64,000 nucleotides of DNA from Azoarcus sp. GTDB taxonomy: Bacteria > Pseudomonadota > Gammaproteobacteria > Burkholderiales > Rhodocyclaceae. The first letter of the stretch is position 1; each line of letters begins with the position of its first letter. The stretch covers positions 1-64,000 of the forward strand of contig JAUSOD010000093.1 in NCBI GenBank assembly GCA_030656215.1, given 5' to 3'. The notes under the pieces were generated by a model. That model searched no databases. It was not told the DNA's origin and saw only the letters and a program-made list of their open reading frames with translations. Shown here piece by piece: positions 58,125 through 64,000 of this stretch. A program made the translations under genes and the position numbers.

Positions 58125-60152
58125 TCAGAGCAGCTGGCGGGCGGTGTCGGCGACCCGTTCGGGCGTCATGCCGAACAGCGCGGCGAGTTCGCCGGCGGGG
58201 GCGGAGTCGCCGAAGCGGTCGATGCCGACCACGGCCGCGCGCGGGGCGCCGGCGAGGTATTTCCACCAGCCGTCCGGATGCGCGGCTTCGACTGCGACCC
58301 GGGGGATGCCGGCGGGCAGTATCGCGCTGCGCCAGGCGCTGTCCTGGCGATCGAAGGCAGCGGTGCAGGGCATGGACACGACACGGGTGGGGATGCCGTC
58401 TGCTTCGAGCAAGGCGCGGGCGGACATCGCCAGTGCGACTTCCGAGCCGGTGGCGATCAGCACCATGGTCGGGCGCCCGCCCCCGGCTTCGGCGAGCACG
58501 TAGCCGCCACGTGTGATCGCGCCGAGCTGCTCCGGATCGCGCGTCTGATGCGGCAGGTTCTGGCGCGACAGGGCGAGCAGGCTGGGGCCGTCGGCGCGCA
58601 GTACGGCGGCGTTCCACGCGGCCTGTGTTTCGACCGCGTCGCACGGGCGCCACACGTCGAGCCCGGGGATCTGGCGCAGGCTGGGAATGTGTTCGATCGG
58701 CTGATGGGTGGGGCCGTCTTCGCCGAGGCCGATCGAGTCGTGGGTCATCACGTACACCATGCGCTGGCGCATCAGTGCGCTCATCCGGATTGCGTTGCGG
58801 GCGTAGTCCGAGAACACCAGGAAGGTGGCGCCGAAGGGCAGGTAGCCGCCGTGCAGGGCGACGCCGTTGAGCGCCGCCGCCATGCCAAATTCGCGCACGC
58901 CCCAGTTGATGTGGCGTCCCGGCTGGTCGGCGCGCACCGCGCCGCAGCCGGGCCAGTCGGTGAGGTTGGAGTGGGTGAGGTCGGCCGAGCCGCCGAGCAG
59001 TTCAGGCAGGGCGCGGGCGAGGCGGGCGATGGCCTGCTGCCCGGCCTTGCGGCTGGCTACGGTGGCCGCTTCGTTATGCACCCCGCGCACGATGGCGTCG
59101 GCAAGTACGCGAAAGCCGGTGGGCAGCTTGCCGGCCATGCGGCGGGTGAATTCGGCGGCAGCGTCGGGCCAGGCGGTACGGTAGGCGTCGAAGCGTTGTT
59201 GCCAGTCAGTCTGGGCGGCGGCGCCGGTGGCGCGGGCGTTGAAGCTGGCGCGGACTTCTTCGGGGATTTCGAACGGGGCATGATCCCAGCCGAGGGCTTC
59301 GCGGGTGGCGGCGATTTCGTCCTTGCCCAGTGGGGCGCCGTGGATGCCGGCAGTGCCGGCGCGTGCCGGGCTGCCCCGGCCGATGGTGGTGCGGCAGCAG
59401 ATCAGCGTGGGGCCGACGTCGTTGTCGGCGTTGGCGCGCGCTTCGCGCAGGGCGCGGTCGACGGCGCCGACGTCGTGGCCGTCCACCTGTTCGATGACGT
59501 TCCAGCCGTAGGCACGAAAGCGCGCCGGGGTGTTGTCGCCGAACCAACCGGCGACGTCACCGTCGATGGAGATGCGGTTGTCGTCCCACAGGGCGATCAG
59601 TTTCGACAGGCGCTGGACGCCGGCGAAGCTGGCCGCTTCGTGGCTGACGCCTTCCATCAGGCAGCCGTCGCCAAGGAAGACCCAGGTGTGGTGGTCGACG
59701 ATGTCGTGGCCGGGCTGGTTGAATTCGGCGGCGAGGAGTTTTTCGGCGAGCGCCATGCCGACGGCGTTGGCGAGGCCCTGGCCGAGCGGGCCGGTGGTGG
59801 TTTCGACGCCGGGGGTGAGGCCGTGTTCGGGGTGGCCGGGGGTTTTGCTGTGAAGCTGGCGGAAGCGCTTGAGTTCGTCGAGCGGGAGGTCGTAGCCGGT
59901 GAGGTGAAGCAGGCCGTAGAGCAGCATGGAGCCATGGCCGTTGCTGAGCACGAAGCGGTCGCGGTCGGGCCAGGCGGGGTCGGCAGGGTTGTGCTTGAGG
60001 TGGCGGGTCCACAGCGCCACAGCGATTTCGGCCATGCCCATGGGCATGCCGGGGTGTCCGGACTGGGCGGCTTCGACGGCGTCGATGGCGAGGAAGCGCA
60101 GGGCGTTGGCGCACAGGGTGTCTTGCGCGGTCTGGGAGAGTCGCATGTTCAT
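58125..60152 (-). CDS. tkt: Transketolase (CbbT)
   Basis: Thiamine-diphosphate enzyme that moves two-carbon units in the Calvin cycle and pentose phosphate pathway. The 675 residues start MNMRLSQTAQDTLCANALRFLAIDAVEAAQSGHPGMPMGMAEIA. The TPP motif is GDGCLMEGVSHEAASFAGVQRLSKLIALWDDN, with GPLGQGLANAVGMA and THDSIGLGEDGPTHQPIEH. AGGAG lies eight bases before the ATG at 60152; a 59-residue in-frame upstream extension runs into a palindromic repeat and is discarded. A 571-base repeat region separates it from prk. Confidence 0.95.
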   Translation of the reverse strand: MNMRLSQTAQDTLCANALRFLAIDAVEAAQSGHPGMPMGMAEIAVALWTRHLKHNPADPAWPDRDRFVLSNGHGSMLLYGLLHLTGYDLPLDELKRFRQLHSKTPGHPEHGLTPGVETTTGPLGQGLANAVGMALAEKLLAAEFNQPGHDIVDHHTWVFLGDGCLMEGVSHEAASFAGVQRLSKLIALWDDNRISIDGDVAGWFGDNTPARFRAYGWNVIEQVDGHDVGAVDRALREARANADNDVGPTLICCRTTIGRGSPARAGTAGIHGAPLGKDEIAATREALGWDHAPFEIPEEVRASFNARATGAAAQTDWQQRFDAYRTAWPDAAAEFTRRMAGKLPTGFRVLADAIVRGVHNEAATVASRKAGQQAIARLARALPELLGGSADLTHSNLTDWPGCGAVRADQPGRHINWGVREFGMAAALNGVALHGGYLPFGATFLVFSDYARNAIRMSALMRQRMVYVMTHDSIGLGEDGPTHQPIEHIPSLRQIPGLDVWRPCDAVETQAAWNAAVLRADGPSLLALSRQNLPHQTRDPEQLGAITRGGYVLAEAGGGRPTMVLIATGSEVALAMSARALLEADGIPTRVVSMPCTAAFDRQDSAWRSAILPAGIPRVAVEAAHPDGWWKYLAGAPRAAVVGIDRFGDSAPAGELAALFGMTPERVADTARQLL

Positions 60153-60218
60153 GGAGAGGGCTCCTGGATATGAGGGTTCTGTTATGAATTCGCGCTCTGC
60201 GCTGGGTGCCTGAAACCG

Positions 60219-60312
60219 CCCAATGTGCGGGGCATTTGCTCCGAGGGCTGCGGAACTCGCCCTGCGGGCTCGGACAGTCCTCGCCCTCTCCGCAAACGCC
60301 CCGCACATTGGG
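60219..60312. repeat. Palindromic extragenic element, copy 1
   Basis: Arms 60219-60239 and 60292-60312 pair over 21 positions with one mismatch. Inner pairing is GAGGGC (60243-60248) with GCCCTC (60283-60288). The core GGAACTCGCCCTGCGGGCTC (60252-60271) and the following GGACAGTCCTCG form a nested hairpin. It is closest to tkt. Confidence 0.85.
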
Positions 60313-60405
60313 CTTGGCTCCCGTGCCATCCGGTCGTTATATGAGAGGGGTGGACGCGCATCGTCTTGCTGGTTTTTCGATCAGGGTTGGCACGAACTCC
60401 GTGGT

Positions 60406-60492
60406 GTGCGGGGTATTCACGGAGCGGGCGAGGACTGTCTGAGCGAGCGCAGCGAGCGAGTTCCGCAGCCCGACGGAGTGAATGCCCCGTAC
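60406..60492. repeat. Palindromic extragenic element, copy 2 (inverted)
   Basis: Arms 60406-60420 and 60478-60492 pair at 13 of 15 positions. The core at 60428-60468 is the reverse complement of the core in copies 1 and 3, in a longer form with repeated GCGAGC units. It reads GGACTGTCTGAGCGAGCGCA on the plus strand. Confidence 0.8.
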
Positions 60493-60591
60493 GCCACGAA
60501 GCGCAGGCACCGATCCTTCCGCGACGATGGTTTGCGGCGTTTCGCATTGCCGAGACGAAAGGCGGTGCGCGACGGGAGGTGCTCCGAACCG

Positions 60592-60685
60592 CCCGCTGCA
60601 TGGGGTATTCGCTCCGAGCGCTGCGGAACTCGCCCTGCGGGCTCGGACAGTCCTCGCGCTCTGCGCGAATACCCCACGCATCGGG
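60592..60685. repeat. Palindromic extragenic element, copy 3
   Basis: Arms 60592-60612 and 60665-60685 form a long stem with only a few mismatches. The core is the same as copy 1 (GGAACTCGCCCTGCGGGCTC at 60625-60644), but the outer stem differs from copy 1 at several places with matching changes on the opposite arm. Confidence 0.82.
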
Positions 60686-60723
60686 CTTGGCTGAGGTGGC
60701 GTGATTGAGAAGAAGCCGGGGCT

Positions 60724-61602
60724 TCACAACAACTTCCTTCGCCGTTCCATCAGGCGCCAGATGAAGGGAGTGAAGATCAGCTGCATCGCCAGCTCCATCT
60801 TGCCGCCCGGCACCACGATGGTGTTCGCTCGGCTCATGAAGCTGCCGTGGACCATGTTCTGAAGATACTGGAAGTCGATCCCCTTGGGGTTGGCGAAACG
60901 GATCACCACCATCGATTCGTCGGCGGTCGGGATGGTCCGGGCGATGAAGGGGTTGGACGTGTCCACCATGGGCACGCGCTGGAAGTTCACATGGGTGCGG
61001 GCGAACTGGGGCACGATGTAATGCACGTAGTCGTGCATGCGGCGCAGGATGGTGTCGGTGACCGCCTCGGTCGAATAGCCGCGCATGTTCTTGTCGCGAT
61101 GCAGCTTCTGGATCCACTCCAGATTGACGACGGGGACCACCCCGATCAGCAGGTCGGGGAAGCGCGACACGTCGATGCCCTCATGTTGCACCGCGCCGTG
61201 CAGGCCTTCGTAGAACAACAGGTCGGTACCGGTCGGGATGTCCGCCCACGGGGTGAAGGTGCCCGGCTCCTGCTTGTAGGGCTCGGCCTCCTCGCGGCTG
61301 TGCAGGTATCTGCGACGGCGGCCGCTGCCCGATTCGGCATAGGAGCGGAACAACTGCTCGAGTTCGGCAAAGAGGTTGGCCTCGGAGCCGAAGTGGCTGA
61401 AGTGCGACAGCTTGCCGCCGGACTCGGCTTCGGCGAGCTTTGCGCGCATCGCCATGCGGTCGTGGGCGTGGAAGCTGTCGCCCTCGACCACTGCGGCGGT
61501 GACGGATTCGCGGCGGAAGATTTCCTCGAAGGTACGCTGCACGGTGCTGGTGCCGGCACCGGAGGAGCCGGTGATGGCGACGATGGGATGGCGTTCGGAC
61601 AT
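60724..61602 (-). CDS. prk: Phosphoribulokinase (CbbP)
   Basis: Makes ribulose 1,5-bisphosphate, the RuBisCO substrate; specific to the Calvin cycle. The 292 residues match the short octameric bacterial type. The P-loop is ITGSSGAGTSTVQRTF (about 10-25), with VVEGDSFHAHDRMAM, the RYLHSREEAEPYKQEPGTFTPW region and LLFYEGLHG. The start at 61602 lies 11 bases after the fbp stop. The gene ends at the repeat region. Confidence 0.96.
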   Translation of the reverse strand: MSERHPIVAITGSSGAGTSTVQRTFEEIFRRESVTAAVVEGDSFHAHDRMAMRAKLAEAESGGKLSHFSHFGSEANLFAELEQLFRSYAESGSGRRRRYLHSREEAEPYKQEPGTFTPWADIPTGTDLLFYEGLHGAVQHEGIDVSRFPDLLIGVVPVVNLEWIQKLHRDKNMRGYSTEAVTDTILRRMHDYVHYIVPQFARTHVNFQRVPMVDTSNPFIARTIPTADESMVVIRFANPKGIDFQYLQNMVHGSFMSRANTIVVPGGKMELAMQLIFTPFIWRLMERRRKLL

Positions 61603-61613
61603 GGCGGGCTCCC

Positions 61614-62702
61614 TTATTGTGAGAATGCTGGGTCGTTGAACAGTGAGCGGCTGTTGAACAGCGGCAGGGGGCTGTCGCTGGCGCCGAACAGAGGTTCGGT
61701 GTGGTAGCGCTCGATGCGCTCCACCTCCTCTTTCGAGCCGAACACGAAACCGATGCGCTGATGCAGCGACTCTGGCTGCACCTCGAGCACCGGGCGTACG
61801 CCGGTCGAGGCACGGCCACCGGCCTGCTCGACGATCAGACCGATCGGATTGCACTCGTAGAGCAGCCGTAGGCGTCCGGGCTTGGCTGGGTCCTTGTGGT
61901 CGCGCGGGTAGAGGAACACGCCGCCGCGCATCAGGATGCGATGGGTCTCGGCCACCAGCGAGGCGACCCAGCGCATGTTGAAGTCGGCACCACGCGCGCC
62001 GCTTCTGCCGGCAAGACACTCGTCCACATAGCGCCGCACCGGCGGCTCCCAGAAGCGGGCGTTGGAGGCGTTGATCGCGAATTCGCGGGTGGCTTCCGGG
62101 ATGCGGATGTCCGGGTGGGTGAGGAAGAAGTCGCCGATGATCGGGTTGAAGGTGAAGCCGGCCACGCCCTTGCCCACGCTCAGCACGAGCATGGTTGAGG
62201 GGCCGTATATGGCATAGCCGGCGGCGACCTGGTGGGTGCCGGGCTGGAGGAAGTCGTCCGGCGCGGCGTCCTCTCCCGGCGTGGCCGCACGCAGGATGGA
62301 GAAGATCGAGCCGACCGCCACGTTCACGTCGATGTTGCTCGAGCCATCGAGCGGATCGAACAGTAGCAGGTACTTGCCGCGGGCGTGTCCTGCGGGGAGC
62401 GGAATCGGCGCCTCGTTCTCCTCCGACACCATGCCGGCGAGGCTACCGCCCCAGTGGGTGGCGCGCAGGAAGATCTCGTCGGCGAGCACGTCGAGCTTCT
62501 TCTGCTGTTCGCCCTGCACGTTGGCCTGGCCGTAGTCCCCGAGCATATTGGCCAGCGCGCCGTGGGCGACGGCACGCGAAATGGCTTTGCACGCCTGAGC
62601 GACCTGCAGGATCAGCGCGTTGAGTTCTCCAGTGGCCTCGGGGTGCTGGCGGCGATTGTCGATCAGATATTCGGTCAGGGTGCTGCGGTCGATGCTGAAC
62701 AT
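61614..62702 (-). CDS. fbp: Fructose-1,6-bisphosphatase class I (CbbF)
   Basis: Hydrolyses fructose (and possibly sedoheptulose) bisphosphate in the Calvin cycle. The 362 residues have LTEYLIDNRRQ and VSEENEAPIPL. The metal site is LLLFDPLDGSSNIDVNVAVGSIFSIL; DFFLTHPDIRIPE and the C-terminal LLYECNPIGLIVEQAGG follow. It is 24 bases downstream of cbbX and 11 bases upstream of prk. Confidence 0.95.
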   Translation of the reverse strand: MFSIDRSTLTEYLIDNRRQHPEATGELNALILQVAQACKAISRAVAHGALANMLGDYGQANVQGEQQKKLDVLADEIFLRATHWGGSLAGMVSEENEAPIPLPAGHARGKYLLLFDPLDGSSNIDVNVAVGSIFSILRAATPGEDAAPDDFLQPGTHQVAAGYAIYGPSTMLVLSVGKGVAGFTFNPIIGDFFLTHPDIRIPEATREFAINASNARFWEPPVRRYVDECLAGRSGARGADFNMRWVASLVAETHRILMRGGVFLYPRDHKDPAKPGRLRLLYECNPIGLIVEQAGGRASTGVRPVLEVQPESLHQRIGFVFGSKEEVERIERYHTEPLFGASDSPLPLFNSRSLFNDPAFSQ

Positions 62703-62726
62703 GGCAGTGGCCTCGAAGTGCGTGAT

Positions 62727-63728
62727 TCAGTAGTCGATGCGGTCGGTGCCGCGCTCGGGGTCGAAGTCCACATCACGTTCGTCGTCGGCGAGCGTGCGTG
62801 CGGCTGCGGCGCTGAACTGGCGGCTGGCGCGGACGTCGGCCTCGGTCAGGGTGGTCAGGGCGAGGGCATCGACGGTCGCGCCGGATTCGAACAGGCGCAG
62901 TGCCTGGCGCATGCGCATGCGGTCGAGGGCGTTGCGGATGCTGCGTGCATTGGCAAAGTGCGGGCGGGCACGGCGCAGGGTGATGTATTCGTTGAAGGCC
63001 AGTCGTGCAGCGGGGTCGAAGCGGTAGTTCCATTGCGCAAGCATGCGTTCAGCGATCTCACCGAGTTCGGCGCTGCCGTAGTCGGGGAAGTCCACATGGT
63101 GGGCGATGCGCGACTTCATGCCGGGATTGGACTCGAAGAAGTGCTCCATCCGTTCGGCGTAGCCGGCGAGGATCACCACCAGATCGTCGCGCTGGTTCTC
63201 CATCACCTGAAGCAGGATCTCGATCGCTTCCTGGCCGTAGTCCTTCTCGTTCTCCGGGCGGTAGAGGTAATAGGCCTCGTCGATGAACAGCACCCCGCCC
63301 ATGGCGCGCTTGAGCACCTCCTTGGTCTTGGGCGCGGTGTGGCCGATGTACTGGCCGACGAGGTCGTCACGGGTCACCGGCACCACGTGCCCGCGGCGGC
63401 AGTAGCCAAGGCGCTGCAGGATCTCGGCCATGCGCATCGCGACCGTGGTCTTGCCGGTGCCGGGGTTGCCGGTGAAGCTCATGTGCAGCGAGGGCGCCTG
63501 GGTCGCCAGTCCGAGGCGCTGCCGCACGCGGTCGACCAGCAGCAGGGCTGCGATCTCGCGCACCCGGCGCTTGACCGGGGCGAGGCCGACGAGGTCGCGG
63601 TCGAGGCGCTCGAGCACGTCGGCGATACCGGCCTCGGCGTATTCCGCTGCGAGGTCGATACGGTGCTCGACCGCCGGCGGGGCGGTTTCTCCCGGAGGGG
63701 CTAGATGCTGAAGGTCGCTTGCGGTCAT
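62727..63728 (-). CDS. cbbX: RuBisCO activase CbbX (AAA+)
   Basis: Hexameric AAA+ motor that removes inhibitory sugar phosphates from red-type RuBisCO by pulling on the large-subunit C-terminus. The 333 residues start [18 protein letters not shown]. The Walker A is [20 protein letters not shown], Walker [34 protein letters not shown], with an arginine-finger region [22 protein letters not shown] precedes the ATG at 63728. It follows cbbS by 95 bases, the usual cbbLSX order. Confidence 0.96.
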   Translation of the reverse strand: MTASDLQHLAPPGETAPPAVEHRIDLAAEYAEAGIADVLERLDRDLVGLAPVKRRVREIAALLLVDRVRQRLGLATQAPSLHMSFTGNPGTGKTTVAMRMAEILQRLGYCRRGHVVPVTRDDLVGQYIGHTAPKTKEVLKRAMGGVLFIDEAYYLYRPENEKDYGQEAIEILLQVMENQRDDLVVILAGYAERMEHFFESNPGMKSRIAHHVDFPDYGSAELGEIAERMLAQWNYRFDPAARLAFNEYITLRRARPHFANARSIRNALDRMRMRQALRLFESGATVDALALTTLTEADVRASRQFSAAAARTLADDERDVDFDPERGTDRIDY

Positions 63729-63823
63729 GATGGTCTCCTGCGGCATACGGGATGGCGGCGCGCATGCGGTGGGTTGGGCCGTGAAGGTGCGGGGTCGCGC
63801 GACGCCGCACCGCATGGCGTTCG

Positions 63824-64000
63824 TCAAGCGCTGTAGCGTTCGCCTTCAGGGCTGCGCTGCACGGCGTAGCTCTCCAGCCGGTACTGCAGTTTGCGGCCGT
63901 CGGTTTCCTGGCGCACGAGGCGGAAGCCGGGCTCCACGGACGGGCGCTGGGCGATGAAGGACATGCGCACCGTCTCCCAACCGCGGGTCGAATCGAAGGC
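63824..64000 (-). CDS. cbbS: RuBisCO small subunit CbbS, C-terminal end (cut by window edge)
   Basis: 58 C-terminal residues: [20 protein letters not shown], then [10 protein letters not shown] and a tail ending in GERYSA. This matches the C-terminal extension of form IC/ID (red-type) small subunits (pattern RGWE.VRMSFI.NRP..EPGF), which agrees with the neighbouring cbbX. The N-terminal half and the large subunit gene lie beyond the window. Confidence 0.92.
   Translation of the reverse strand, partial: AFDSTRGWETVRMSFIAQRPSVEPGFRLVRQETDGRKLQYRLESYAVQRSPEGERYSA

Larger units (their letters stand above)
60153..60723. other. 571-base intergenic region inside the Calvin cluster with three palindromic elements
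   Basis: Contains three related ~70-95-nt palindromes (separate entries), alternating direct, inverted, direct. A small dyad GAAGCC-2-GGCTTC at the prk stop (60711-60725) may be a weak terminator. No convincing -35/-10 pair for tkt was seen. The longer open frames here are repeat artefacts. Confidence 0.75.

Noticed and set aside
57159-60173. 1004-codon open frame on the plus strand across gap and tkt
   Set aside because: It is exactly antisense to two well-defined enzymes; its Gly/Val/Ala-rich translation with no domain is the usual GC-codon shadow.
60219-60685. CRISPR-like array, because similar units recur
   Set aside because: Only three units, long palindromes of ~90 nt in alternating orientation, no regular spacers and no cas genes.
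60153-60720. Overlapping open frames in the prk-tkt gap
   Set aside because: They are produced by the GC-rich palindromic elements; translations repeat Arg/Ala/Ser strings and none has a ribosome site.

Overview
The window is 64 kb of GC-rich, gene-dense chromosome. It most likely comes from a betaproteobacterium of the Rhodocyclales (Azoarcus/Thauera-like). This is an inference from the gene content: the dusB-fis-purH-purD-hemF order, DUF3422 and DUF2189 membrane proteins, a short phasin (polyhydroxyalkanoate storage), and a Calvin cycle cluster with a form IC-like RuBisCO small subunit and the CbbX activase. No rRNA or tRNA gene, CRISPR array, prophage or insertion sequence was found. Nearly all of it is vertically inherited-looking core genome.

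Layout. 1-1.6 kb: 5' part of leuS and a small conserved-looking unknown gene. 1.9-13.6 kb: uvrD, an orphan ParA ATPase, malic enzyme maeB, outer-membrane phospholipase pldA, a quinone oxidoreductase and dnaE. 13.6-23.3 kb (minus strand): the dusB-fis-purH-purD-hemF unit, then amgK-murU-pepP-ubiH (cell-wall sugar salvage, proline peptidase, ubiquinone hydroxylase). 23.4-29.2 kb (plus): the outer-membrane biogenesis unit lptD-surA-pdxA-rsmA. 29.2-31 kb (minus): xthA, a Crp/Fnr regulator and a DUF2892 membrane protein. 31.3-34.7 kb: a 1130-residue fusion of an ammonium-transporter domain to PAS, GGDEF and EAL domains. 34.8-42.2 kb: a YdgA-like protein, a periplasmic DUF4124/glutaredoxin, prlC, DUF2189, purC and DUF3422. 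42.2-46.2 kb: a 235-bp giant inverted repeat, then a LysR regulator divergent from a dioxygenase / cytochrome b561 / two YceI proteins, with a perfect 19-bp palindrome between them. 46.4-50.1 kb: an HD-GYP response regulator and a hybrid histidine kinase. 50.2-54.5 kb: an RlmN-like radical-SAM enzyme, a phasin with a strong promoter, small membrane proteins, the lipocalin Blc, a ribbon-helix-helix protein and a PfpI/DJ-1 protein. 54.7-64 kb (minus): the Calvin cluster cbbS-cbbX-fbp-prk-[repeats]-tkt-gap-pgk-fba.

The genes fall into working units. The Calvin cluster carries RuBisCO, its activase and most regeneration enzymes; cbbE, cbbZ and cbbR are not seen in the visible part. The Amt fusion, the HD-GYP regulator and the hybrid kinase point to c-di-GMP signalling, possibly tied to ammonium. 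The most unusual non-coding signals are three copies of a ~95-nt palindromic element that split the Calvin operon between prk and tkt. Their outer stems differ in sequence but keep pairing. They share an inner core with the 235-bp inverted repeat at 42.25 kb.
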